Part shown: positions 12,341 through 25,198 of the stretch, one piece after another
Numbering within the stretch: the stretch's first letter is position 1
How the letters are laid out: the number at the start of each line of letters is the position of its first letter
From: Blastomyces gilchristii SLH14081
Lineage: Eukaryota; Ascomycota; Eurotiomycetes; Onygenales; Ajellomycetaceae
Reading direction: 5' to 3'
Assembly: GCF_000003855.2 (NCBI RefSeq)
Contig: NW_003101666.1
Span: 217,934-281,933, forward strand
DNA: 64,000 nt
Program-made: the position numbers and the translations under genes
The notes under the pieces: generated by a model
Database searches by the model: none
What the model saw: the letters and a program-made list of their open reading frames with translations, nothing else
Told to the model about the DNA's origin: nothing

Positions 12341-15300
12341 TTTATTTGATCTCTTTTTCGGCTAATGTTGTGTGGTGTTTTCAAATTGATATGGTTTCGG
12401 TAAAGAAAATATTTCCCTCAGTTTACTCTGATGATTGCTCAATGAAAGCATTTATGGCTACTTCAATTGATTCCTCCAAAATGTGTAGATGGCCTCAAAA
12501 TAAGCCAGCGTGTTCTACTTGGTTTTCTTATTTGATCCTGTCCATACCCCCTGAACTGGCGTTAGCGCGATTTGTCGCTCAGTTTAGAACACTTCTCTGA
12601 CCGCTTCCACCCTACGCATCCGATAGGGTTAATTTTCATCCTCATGACACAGTTGGCATTGCTTTTATCGCGTTGTGTTTGGTCTTTACTTATACTTACA
12701 TCTACAAAAATTCAAAGACTGCATTAAATAACAAGGCTTCTCGCCGCTGCAGCCCCGACCACGTCATTCAACCAAGGTCCAATACATCCTAGGTGATACG
12801 AATATGTGCGAGCCCCTTTCGCCCTAACCACCCGGATTTATCTCCTTGCAGCAATCGACAGCAAGCAAATAATCTTTGCGACCACTCTTTCGCCCTTTCT
12901 TTTCGATTCTTCTTCTATCTTTCCTTCGGACATTTTCTGCATATTTGCTTTTTTGCTCCCTATCCTTCACACGATCCCCAACCAACACGCTACCTCATTA
13001 TGCTTCGCCGCATCCCCCCTTTCCCCACTCCTCCCCCCATCATAGACAAACACATTGTGCATGCTAATTTTGCAGTTCTTATTCGGCCTTCACCGCTGGA
13101 CACCCGGGCCTCGTTGACCAGCAGATAAAGGAAGATCCAATGCGTACATGCGTCTAGACTTCCAGACCATCCGGCCGGTAGCATGCCCTCTGTCCCATAT
13201 GTCGTTTATTAACGGCCACGATATTCGTTCCAGCCTACGGATACGCATCTTTCCTCGCTTCTATCGCTTGGGACTTTTCTTTCTACGAGGAGGGACAAAG
13301 GGCTATAAAGCACGCGCTTTTCAAAGTCTCACGACATGCTTCGAAGCTGCCAACAGACACATCACATTGCATCGGCTGCATTACCGTTTGAGTCTATATC
13401 AAGCCTGGTAATCCCCAACCCGCATCCTCAGATTACTTCTCTTATTTGCCCAACAAATCTTGTGGATGAACTGCGGGATAAAGGAAAGCATTGGAAAAGG
13501 GAGCTGCTTAATATTGTCCATGTTTCGCAGACTATTATTCGCGGGGGCCTTTTTTCTTTTCCTTTTTCTTCCAACCCTTCTACTGGGTATTCTATCTCCC
13601 ATCGGTCCCGGCATAGTGTTGATTTATTTTCAGAACTTTTGATGCATCATCTGCCATATGTTCTTCATTCGTCACAGTTTTCTCCTTCCTGTGATGTGCC
13701 ATTTGTTGTCCACTATAGATATCATCAAGGCAAACCTGCTATCGGCACCCTGCACTTGAGGGTTTCGCGATCATGTTTGCCTTGCTGCTGTTATCCAACT
13801 TTGATCTCATTATATCCTGCTCCGGGTTTGCGCTCCTTGTTGTCCCTATTCTTCTTGCTCTCATTTTCCTCGGGCTACATATATATTGCTACTAAGCTAT
13901 GTAGGAACCAAAAGTACTGTATATGATTCCGCCGAAGCTCAAACGGATCGCTCACCCTGCAAGTGCCGGCCATATCGCGCCTCAATATAGAGGACCAAGC
14001 CGACAAAGAACAAAGACCAACGCTACACAATAACAGGGCTTGAGGGGAAATAGCGGGATGTAGAAAATGGACGAATCCAAAGAACGACTACAAGCAAATT
14101 AAAATCTCTAAAGACAAAAAAGTGGTAAGAGGGAAGAATTGAAGCTGATTCCGGCTGTTCCCTCAAGTCTCCAATCCCTTTCATCAACCCACAACAAAGG
14201 TCCATATGATGGCCCTCGTTCTCTGCTCAGACTGGCTATAGCCCCAACCCGACGGCAAATGAGTTGTGAAATATCCCTGTCAAAATATTCCTTTTGTCAA
14301 AACCCGGCGCGGCGCGGGTGTTAGGACGGAGAGCTAGTATACATAGTACAGTACATGCACATATCAGGAAAAAGAAAAGAAACCCAAAATACTTGGAAAA
14401 ATAAAAAGAAGAGAGAGAGAGAGAGAGAGAGATCAAGCCGTACGAGCGCCTAATCTTCCCATAGTTACGGAGTATTATGCCTTCACATTCTCCACACACA
14501 TCCACAAAGCCAGACGCACCCACGACGGACTTCACAGCCACCCCCGAAATCCGGCAAAGAGGACACATCCAACTGGCGGAAACCAACCAGGTAGTGCCTT
14601 CGCGCCAACAATCTAAGAATAACAATGACCCGGCTAAGGCACTGTATACGTCAGCCAGACGCCTCCCCGACAGAACGACATAACTGAACCCCGAATTTGA
14701 AAAATGCTTATTAGCCTGGCTGCGGCCGGAAAGCGCAAATAACATAGGTAGTAGTTAGGGCCTCTTCTCTCTGTTCTCCCACACCCCAAAAACCTACCTA
14801 TGCATGAGATCGGACATTAACCCCTATATGTAGCGTGTCCGGGCCCTTTAGTCCTGCATTTACCTCGCTGTCACTTTTCTTCGTGAGTTGGATGCTCTGT
14901 TATCATCTAGTCTCACGGTTAATAACTGGCATGTATGTAATGCATATACGAACGACATATAGCATAGCATATATTCAAGATAATACGGAATGACCCATAC
15001 ATCTATCAATCTGTCAGGTACTGTACATATACAGGGACTTAATATAATTGCCTCGACAAGCCTTGACATAATTTTGTGTTAGGGAAGCGTTGGAACAATG
15101 CAGTAGCCGAGTACCAAGTACAGATAGAGAATACCTTGGAACTTGGACGAGCGAATAGCACCCAAGTATAGGGATTTAGAGTATTCCCAGCGGCTTGGAT
15201 GAGCGACAACCCTAGGTCCGATCCCTGATTTTCGCTCTAGAATGGGAGTGTCCAGGTACAGTAGTACATATGAGGGTCGACTTAGCTGCCCGCCGTTCTT

Positions 15301-15922
15301 GTTCCTGTTCCCGCCCTTCTCGGTAGGTATAGGCATGTACATTACCTTTACTCATAGCCATTTTAGTACAATTTTGTCGAACATCAACAGGTCAGCCTTT
15401 TTTTCCTACCTCCTCCCCCTTCAGCTTGACTTTTGGCCTTGTCTCCTCCAATACGAATCCAGCGATCCAGCGAGTATTGAATTCCAGACCTTGTCTTCCT
15501 CCTATCCATTCGGAGTCCCCGAGACTAGCCCATCTCTGGGCCAGCGCTTCCATGGAAAAAGCAGGCAAAACCCCTCTTTTATTGTTGTGCGGATTAAACA
15601 GCCCATAGGATCCAGAATCAACCATGCCATGATAAAACAAACTAGCCCATATTAACATCGATGAGTAAAAGTGGGTAGCAAGTAGCTAGTGCGCCGCCAC
15701 AAAATGCCCTGACCGCCCCATGCCACCGGATATAGCATCACCCATACATTAGTACAGAGTACATTCGCGGAGCCTATACCCACCTAGGTATGTGATTCGG
15801 TGATGTATGTAGGTACGTACAGGAACCGATCTTTCGTCCCATTCTTATTTCTTCTCGTATATGTGAGATGAAATAATCCCGATACCTAGCTACAGGTCCC
15901 TTACTATGCATGCGCACATGTC
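12341..15922. other. Gene-poor interval, pyrimidine-rich first half
   Basis: About 3.6 kb with no supported gene. 12.8-13.9 kb is C/T-rich on the plus strand and resembles a long promoter or leader; the 197-codon frame at 13336-13926 there has no domain and a composition dictated by the C/T bias. A GA microsatellite lies at 14410-14432. Confidence 0.5.
14410..14432. repeat. (GA)n microsatellite
   Basis: Uninterrupted alternating A/G for 23 bases. Confidence 0.95.
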
Positions 15923-15943
15923 AAAAAAAAAAAAAAAAAAAAA
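15923..15943. repeat. Poly(A) run
   Basis: 21 consecutive A residues; no retroelement body recognised beside it. Confidence 0.95.
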
Positions 15944-18880
15944 GCAATCGTCGGTGCCGGATATTACCTCTTCCGCTTGGCACTCGGCCTAAAGAATTAT
16001 CAGAGAGAGAGAAAGAGAGACAAAGAAAATGGAATGTGAAAAAGAGGATCGATCAGGGAGCCGACTAATCCTCAAGCCATTTCCCACCACCCACTCCCGC
16101 CTTATTTTATATCCTCTAGCCAAAAGCAGGAAACGAAGAATTGCCTGGCTATATCAAACATGGATTGGGTTCTTTATGATCGGCGTCAGTAAATCATCCC
16201 AAGATCTCTCCCGCCGTCAGCCACCAGTTAGTTAAGTTTAGTGTGGTTGGTTGGTTACTTACCCTTGCTTAATTTAAACCTTCCATTTGTGCCTTGCCTT
16301 GCCCTTGTTTACCCCAGCCAGGCCTAGCTTTTCCTCTGCTCCATTTCAGCCCGGACATTCTTCCTTTATTTGGGTGGTGTATGTACAGTACATTACATCT
16401 ATCTGCCGAAGCCAAAGCCGCGCCTCAGGTCGCAAAAATAACCAACGGCGTCTTCGACCAAAGGGCGGGATTCTAATGTATTATTATTGACGAGACATTG
16501 CTTGATTGAGCTGTGGACCGAAGTTTTTAAACTAATATGAGGTAAGAGGCGTTTCGAGGATCATCAGCCTGCTGAGCAGGTAGCTGCCAAGTTACCGTGC
16601 CCTGACCTGATCCGCGGTGAAGACTTTTAAGAGGCCTGTTGACCTGTGGGTGCGTGATCGACTGAACATGATCGACTGCAGCCCAGACTCGGGTTCGAGG
16701 GGCCGGAAGGTGGGGGGGTTTGCGAATGAATCTATGATTTATACCTTTTTTTAGAGAGGGACATGAGGGGGGCCGGTGTCAAGGACTGGCTGGCCCGGGG
16801 GGTGTTGAGGGGGTTTCAGGTTTGAGCTTTTTTTTTTTTTTTTTTTGCCCAAGGATGAACGAATGGCATTTAATAGGCGGTCATTATTACATATTACGAG
16901 AAACCTGCCGGATGGCTGTGCCTCCATGAGGTAGGTACTGTATGTATGAGTGCGTGGATGTTTTATATCTGTCGTGGAGATACAGATTTTGTGGTGTATT
17001 CCGAACTTTTTGAAAATCTAAAAACGGTTCTTTAAACATTTTCATTGTTTTTATTGTTTTTATACCTTTCTTCTCCTCTGAGCTTCTCCCTGCGCTCTGC
17101 TATTTCATTGGCGGCTCCATTAATGGTAGTGCTGTTGATCCGTATGGAAGTGTGAAGAATAATCTACGGCTATCCCTTGTTAGGGTTGTGGGGTGTCACT
17201 GTTTCCTTCTCATCTATTCGTTCTTTATTTTTGCAGACTTCTGCTCTTGATTTGGTCTAGAGTTTTGCAATCCGTTTCTTACGAGCAGGAACGCCACAAA
17301 ATTTAGATCGTCTAGAGCTTGATCAGATTTCCATTCCAAGATTTTCCGCTGCTCGAGGGTATTGAATATTAGAACGATTAATAAGAAACTAAGAACGAAT
17401 CGCATTCTTCTCATTTTATCAGACAGAAGATTGCCCTTTTAGGCAAATGCTGATACCTCCCAGGTTGGAGGAGCTTTAATTGATTAGCAGTTGATGCTTC
17501 AATCGTTAATAAACGTGTCAATTATGCGCTAAACGTGAACGCGGAAATGTCTCCTCTGCGATGAGGGTTGAGTAGCGTTTTGCTGCCACCCAGATGTTTA
17601 GAAATTATGGTATGTTGGCCAGATAAACTACACCTTCCTCGGCGCCTCAGAACAAGGCTTTGTGTTTGGCCGCTGCTCAGAGCTCAAGCAGGTTTGTTAT
17701 CACTCTGTGCGCCCCGCCGCATGCTCGTTCAAGTGGTCAAGGTAGTAAAATAAGGGGACAGCTGGTGTTCTATCCGGACAGAGGTTTCCAACCTTAAATA
17801 GGTGTTATACATGCACGACGTTGGAGTTCTTGGTGGGCTGCTGTTGGATGCGTCCACTTGCATACAACCTCTATTGCACCTCGGTCTGAGAGCTATGGTG
17901 TTTTGCTGGTGTAGTCGCGACTCATACACTAGGGCATGATGGTTCGTTGGTTTATTTGTCATATTGACCGCAAAGGCAAATTGTTCTCCATCTTCCTACC
18001 AGATCGGGATTTTCCCTCCCCTATTCCTCCACCCGTTGGAGTTGATAAGTACTATTGGCGTGAGTAAAATATATATGAAACAACACCAACTAAAAATTAA
18101 TATTTCCATTAACTTGAAACAGAGAGGGATCTGCAGCTTGTCGATAAATTTTGAGAGCAGGGGGGGAAGATTGATGTTGTCTGTTCATAGGATTATTGGA
18201 GAATGGATCAGCATTAAAACATACAGTACTGACGATGGCCAAGGCACAACTTCATGCCAAACCGTTTTCCTCGCATGAGGCTTGGCCCTGATCTTCGAAT
18301 GTGCTGTAAGTATTGGAAGACTTTTCAACAGGAGATCCAACAGAAATAATGTAGGAAGTCTATTGCTATGTGTAACGAGTTCACAGGCGGTGCAAACTTC
18401 ACGTGGTTGCTGATCTGACTGAATGTTAGTCAAAATGATACTGTTGAATGCGGGTATAAACACGTCTCACGAACAGATAGAATAATAATAAGGGACGAAC
18501 CACACATCTGCATTAACGCCATGTTTAATCGAGGTTATTGGATAATAATGACACAGGTCGAATCTGGCCAGAAATATATCGAGTTATCCTGGGTCAAATT
18601 CGCCCAGGAGCTGGATCACGATATGGCTAGGAATCTAGACGTTGCTCTCCAACTAAACTTGACCTAATGGCTGCAGGCTTAGGCATGCTATCAACCACAA
18701 CTATCAAATTAATATCAACGGCAACAGCCAGTTTCAAGAAAACGAACTGACGGCCATAGTCTTTCGTACATAGTGTCACGAATTCAAAGTAAAATGAGCT
18801 CTAGGCCCTAAGATTGCAGGGAAAAGATTGGATAAGGAAAGCAGAAGCGGGTGGAGATCAGTGATTCACTAATCAGACGT
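15944..18880. other. Gene-poor interval
   Basis: Nothing recognised apart from a poly(T) run and a GA-rich stretch at about 16001-16035. Frames are short (at most 104 codons) and overlap on both strands. Confidence 0.5.
16828..16846. repeat. Poly(T) run
   Basis: 19 consecutive T residues. Confidence 0.95.
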
Positions 18881-20750
18881 TCAACTTTAGCAAGGTACCA
18901 TCCCTCCCCAATAGTACCAGGTCGGCAGCTGCGAGGCTGTGACGTTACGCCTCTCTAGACCGACAAAGGCTAGCTTTGAAGCACACTTCAGAACCGTTCG
19001 AGCTTTTCTGAAGTAGCCAATTGCTCCGCCGTTCAACGTTTTGGAAAAAATGAAAATGCGGCTACCATCGAATCCCATTTGCAGGAATTGCACATGGTCA
19101 CTCAGAATATCCCGTAATATGCCTCATGTAGTACAGACAGGAAAGCCTGAATAAAGACGATGGTTATAAACGGCCACTAGGAGGTTATAAGCGTCAAGCC
19201 AGACGCCGGATCGAGTCACATGCGCAACGATTAGAAACGCGAGTTGGAAAATCCCGGCTCGGAATACCAAGCATATACTGTCAGGAAGCAGCAGGCTGAC
19301 CGGCGGACTTTTCCGTGGTGCTCCTAAACACAAAATATACCAATCCATCATGGAGTGCACAGAGAGCATCGAGTACTTTTAGCGTTAAAAAGATAGAAGC
19401 GTTAGGTTATTCGGCAACTGAGAACCCACAGGATAACCCAAGGGTAATGGCATACGAGTCCAGGTTGCCGTCATGATCGCTTTTCGCCTGTCGCACGTCT
19501 GTTCAGGTGGATCATCTAGGAAATTGTGAATCAGACTCGGGTTGTCGAATTTTTCGGCAGAAAATGTCCGCATCCAGGCCTCAGAGACAATGGCAATATT
19601 GCAACATTGTTTTGCCGTCAAGACCCTTTTCTCTCCAGACCAGGCATGTCCTAGATCGTTAGAGATTTCCAGCTATATTCACAGTAAATTAATAGCATTT
19701 ATTGACTTCAAAATCCTTGCATAAGCATTGTGTTTGCCTAAAATTCCTTAGGACAGTGCTTACGGCAACGGAATACACCGACTGTCTCGGGTTTATGGCG
19801 TATCGGCTGCATATTTGCTGGCCACGCACATCCAATGAGCACAAATATGAAGTTCCCGGTGTGAGTTGGCACAACTCGCACTGACTGGATTTTCAATGCC
19901 CTTGGTCACTCTAGGGGCACACCTTCAGAGAGTCTTTGAAGGCATTAGTAGCCCTTCTAGGAAGTCAAGGGCGGATAGAATCTCCGTTAGCCCCAACCAA
20001 CAAATACCATCTTTTGCACCACTGATAGAACAGGGGCGGAGAGTCAACTATCCACTTGGTAAAATGTAGATAATTTCCAACATACTCCGCACCGGGCCAA
20101 GCTATGACTTAGAAACAGCCAATGCTTCAGCAAAAACCAGCGAACTAAGAGCGAGTAACATGCCAAAAGGTCTGCCCCTGTTGTCTTACAACCATCGCGG
20201 CACGGGGGTCAGTGTGAAAACAGAAATATAGACGTACCTAGTCTGTAGTATGGTGGATATAATGGTAGGCACTGGATTTGCCACTCTTCAACGCGAGATG
20301 TAAAGGCAGGGGTAATGTGTAACCCTGGGTAGGAAGGTTCTATTTGAAGGGTAGCATACAAGACGGGCATATCGTATAAATGGAGTATCAAACTTCGACT
20401 CTAAACACACTCGCAGAAGATTTGCAAAGAGTATGTTTGTTTGATTTCTTGTGTTTCACAGGCTGGGCGGCGGTGTGCTTGGACGTGGGAGTTCCCGCAA
20501 AGAGAAGAGGAATTCCCAAGTAAACGGCAGTAGATAAAGTTTCTGATAAGACTTACAAAGGGGTTTCTGACGAGCTGAAGCGATGTGTCGATAACGTCGG
20601 GCCAAGGACAATGCTATGAGGAGGATGCGTTGAGGTTGTTGGAAGTCAAAAGTCATGTTCAGGCCGTAATTCAGCCTCATGCTGACTACTCCGTAGCCAA
20701 GGATAATGTTACGATATACAGTGAAATACCGTAACATAATTATATACACA
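18881..20750 (-). pseudogene. Possible degraded or unrecognised multi-exon gene
   Basis: Several short minus-strand frames here read like protein and are bounded by plausible splice sites, but no complete model results. One piece ends RQKPL before a canonical gtaagt donor (about 20562). The next (about 20390-20235) contains EPSYPGLHITPAF and is flanked by a tttag acceptor and a gtacgt donor. Further down a hydrophobic stretch LLALSSLVFAEALA is soon followed by a stop. Pieces at 19124-19369 and 18887-19093 are also free of stops. The family is not recognised. It may be a relic, or chance. Confidence 0.22.
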
Positions 20751-23700
20751 GCGGTTTGAAGGATATTTCTCGTCTACAGGAATAATATACGTATCTATTT
20801 CAGGCCTAGTAACAACGCCATATTGTTATAGGCTTAGCGGTGTAAGTTGTGCGCACAGGCCATGTACTTTACTTGGACGATTCCTTTCAAGCCTCAACTT
20901 CTCTTTCTTCGACTCTCTTTTCTTTTTCGCTTGAGTAGTTATCTGACTTTCTCAGTCAACGATGTCTTTGTTTCAGTGGTCATTCCTCACTGGTCGAGAA
21001 TGACTTGCAGATGAGTGGGGTCCTAGGGCAAACAGCCACGATCTAAAATGAAGGACGTGTCCCGGATGGACGAGAAAATCGCGGTAAGTCGGTACAGCCA
21101 TGATATAGCAGATTGTTGCATATGGGACCACCGAACCGTCAAGCCTCATGTCCAGAATTCCTCCAGGCCAATCATTCAATGTTTCCCCTTTTCAGACTGT
21201 GCATAAATTTACACTACATATTCCAGTAGGATGGGTCCCTAAAATGGTATCGACCAGTCGAATCTGACATTTGAGTGCAGGTTGCCCCCACCTCCCCCCA
21301 TCCTTCCCTTTGCTTGCCTTTGTCCGTGTATCATGCAAAACATTGTTCACTGCATCCCTTCCCGCACCCAGCAGCCAATTCAATTATTTCTGCCTCTCAC
21401 AATTCCCTACCAATCAGCCACAAGTTTGCCAAAAGATTGTGCCCCCTATGTCTTGCCGATTTTTCAATATTTTGGGGCCGGTACCTCCCGGACCTGCTTG
21501 CCCAGATCCCTCCCCGCCACAAGATACACCTCATCCATGGCCCATGGGAAGAAGCTCAATACTCGTGGCTGTTCAATTCCATCTCGATACTGGGTCGGAC
21601 TTTTTTCTTTTTTAAGGCATGGCAATCGATCATAATTTATGAAATTGATAAATATGCCATGTGACGGGACAAGTGCATTCATGTGCAACAGCATACGCTG
21701 TACTAACATTCAGGCTGTCAGTACTTACTGACGAGACCAAAGCGTAGAAATCAAGTTGAGGAATACACCTCAGTCACTCTAGCACCACCACCACCTGAGT
21801 AGAATGACTTTTGAGGTCATTTTTGAGACCTAAGTCTCATTGCACCGCTTCAACCTGCTAACACTAACCAACCAGAGTGTTGTGTCTTCAGCCGTTCCGA
21901 TTCTTTCTTCCTTTCTGGATGATAGAGTATACCTTAGGTACTGGAGAGGAAAGGTATTTGGAAGCCAAGAAATTGCTTCCTGTCCCCTACCGCTCCTTTA
22001 GTCGAATGCTCTCTACAGTTCTTCCTCCGGTTTGTGCTTACGTGGTCTTTCTCTCTTAGAAGCACTGACGAAGTTGCGGATGGATACAATCATGAATGGA
22101 GCCGCTTCGGTTGATTCCATCAACATCCATCTTAACTATGATTGCTGCTAGATGAGACGCTTTCGTTATTGATCTGATTAAATGACACTGATCTTTGCCC
22201 AGTGTCAACATTTCCTACTCTTGGAGTTTCACGAATTTGCAGAAATCCTATCGTATTGACGTTAGAGGTAGGATTGGATAAGATTCCAACTGCTATTATA
22301 GCTTTGTTTTTGCGAGCCGTGGAGTTTAAAGAACGGCGAGACTTAGCCCTGCTCGAAAAGGAGAAAGAGACAATTAAGTAACCTATTATGCGGTTATTCG
22401 CACTTATACTGACGCAGGAGGGAAAAAATGGAAGTTCGATTATGACGAAGATATAGAACGAAAACTGAACTGTTGAGCATGTATTTTTGATTGAAAATAT
22501 CTAACGATCCCTAGCTTCCGTGAACTGTACCCATTCTTCATTCTCGAATTCGGCAGATGGGTCTCCAACCCTGCTCGACTGGGGATATGAAAGGTTACTC
22601 GGAGGATCCTAGTGTTGGGTAGGGCAGGGGCCAATAACCATCTACCGACTGCTGCCTCTTCTTTGTGCGTGCCCTTACGACCGTAACTTCCACTCATCGG
22701 GAAGCCCTTCTGGAACTCTGGGATCTTGAATAATACGAATATTGCGAACGCGAAATAGATAAATTATCTCTCGAGATACGGACTACATTCCATGCTGGCT
22801 AGGCTACCCTGAACTGAGGATCGCTCACGAAATGGTCCAGAGGGATATCTCGTTCGTGCTCGCTTCGTTGTTGATTGGCGGCCAAATACGATAGGGCTAT
22901 GTATCAGCTGTTGGCACGAGCCCAAAAAGTTCTACCCTCTCATGTCCTCGATCGACAGAACCGGGAGGTGCAGAAAAATAAAAATAAATTACCAAGAAAG
23001 AACGGCAACGCAGGAAAAAGCAAAAAGCAATGAAAATCGAGTTGTTTTTTAATTTTCAATTCTGCGTGGAAACGCAGAAGAGAAGAAAATTTTGCCGATT
23101 CCTACCCTAAATATTATTTCTTCAAATCTTTCATCTGCTCCAATAAGCTGCTCCCACTACCTCAAGCTGAACAGCCTGTCCCAGGGCTGTTCGGCGTCTT
23201 CGCCTGCCTGTGGAACCCTATTTTCCATGGAGAGTTTCCGTTAAAAGTGAAGTTTTATTAAAGCTTCATTATGCCGCTTATTGTCGTTATACATTTATCT
23301 CTTACTCGATTTCAACTTTCAAGGCAAGTGCAGCTGACTGCGACGGGCTTGTCTTTATCATCTAGTTTGCCCTTATCCATATCATTTTTATGATTATTAC
23401 TTTTTCCGCAAGTTCTTTTTCCTTTTCTACACCATTCACGTTCACATTGACTCTTAGTAGTCAATCACCTGAACACTTTTGCCTGGCCTGTTTGCTGTCA
23501 GAGAGTGATCCTCGTCGAACTGATTTGTGAGGCTGGAGAGCAGAGCCCTCCCTTTCTCGCCGCCACTTATTGACACCTTTTCCGTCTTTCTCCGTCCATT
23601 TCTAGCACACCCATTTCATCAATCTAGCTCCTCTCCGGCGGAGCATACTCTTTTCCTCCGAACTGCAGATGGTCCGTCATTTTCTCCAAATTACGTATAG

Positions 23701-25198
23701 AATTCGACGCGTCGGCAGCAAATGTGCCAAACTATAAATTCGGCTGTGGTGAAATAAATGGACAGAAACCCCGATATGCAAATCTCTGCGACTTTATTGT
23801 CATTCGCGACCCACAGATAAGAATCAGGAAGTTTAGTTGAAGGTTTGCGGCCGCTTCCCCAGATTTCCACTGTATTGTCTTTCTCTCTCGAGGTTGGTGG
23901 CATGAAGCGCCTGCTGTTGCCATTGTCATATTCTCCATACTTCGACCCTTCGAGAAGCTATTGAATTCCGACCTTCACAAGTTTCTCAACCACCCTGAAG
24001 AGGGTCTGCCGAGCAGGATTGAGACCTACCAATCATTGTTACCGACATTTCCAGCGTCGCCCGACTACCGCAAGGCTTAACTGGTCTAAATCCGCCTGCC
24101 TGCAGTTTTGGAGCGCATCCTCTGGTTCCTTTTCTTGGGACTTTCCCCGAAAGTCGAGCTACCAATCGAGCAGCGCTTCCCCTACTGTTTTTCGGCAGAA
24201 TTTTTGACCTGACAAATGAATAATAGTAAGCTTATTTTCATCTGGTACGACTTCAAAGATACTTTGTCTGGATTATTTAGCCCACCACCCGCTGTCAGCG
24301 GAAGATCGTCCACGTTTTCGCTGGGGGCGTTTATTTTCTTTTTCCTTATTCTCCCATTTTTATTTATTTTCCGTCTTGACCATGATTTCTTTGATTCCAG
24401 CATTATTCTTCTACACTTCCTTCTTCCCACCCCTCGCATTGATTTCTCTTGACCGATTTTCCAACCGATGCATGCTCGTGCAACCTAGCTACATCGGAGC
24501 CTACCTTTTTGCATCACCGCACTTCGTTCGCATCTCTTCCATCGATCGAGCCTCTGTTGTTTCCTTCTCACTACCATACAATTTCTAAAATCTCCAAATC
24601 TAACACGAATTCATACAGCCGCACTGCTTCAAAATTCTTTTCAACTTGAATATCCTGTCTATTCTGAGAGCGAGTACATCACAAACGAACGAACGTTCCC
24701 TAGCACAACTTCTTTCCCGACCGAAGTCGTCGAACCTGGGCACCAGAGAACCGATACACTGGGGCATCAATTCGGACACCCGGGTTCTGTACCCGTCACC
24801 AACGGCTTTAGGTACGCCGCACAACATTCTGCGGTACAAGATGTGCCGTAGGTGCCCATCTTCCTTTTAATTCTGACTGCCCTTGCATTCCCACACTCTC
24901 TCGGTGTTTGGCAAGTTGACTGCTACCTTTTTGTCTTGTGTGGCATGCCACTTCGAACTATTGCCTTGCTTAGTTAGAAAGCGCATCCTTCCTCGTTGTT
25001 GTCATATTATTGCCCTGCTGCATGAGGGCGGGTGGTTGACAGATATCCCCCCCCCCCCCCCTCCCCAGGCCAAAGGACTGTTCTGGAATTTATTTTTACT
25101 GATGGTGCCGTAGTTCCTTATTTCAGTGCCTCATTTTGCTTTTCATTAAACTCCCTCTTATCAATATTTTACACGTGTGAACCTGTGTCAGTTTACTA
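20751..25198. other. Long upstream region of the NDT80-family gene
   Basis: About 4.4 kb without a recognised gene. From about 23.1 kb it is pyrimidine-rich with many T/C blocks and several small upstream frames, which fits a long promoter and 5' leader, as is common for fungal developmental regulators. A run of 15 C lies at 25047-25061. Confidence 0.45.
25047..25061. repeat. Poly(C) run
   Basis: 15 consecutive C residues about 140 bp before the start codon of the NDT80-family gene; prone to assembly or sequencing length error. Confidence 0.9.

Noticed and set aside
13336..13926. 197-codon plus-strand frame in the gene-poor interval
   Set aside because: Composition follows the C/T-rich DNA; no domain or supporting splice structure.
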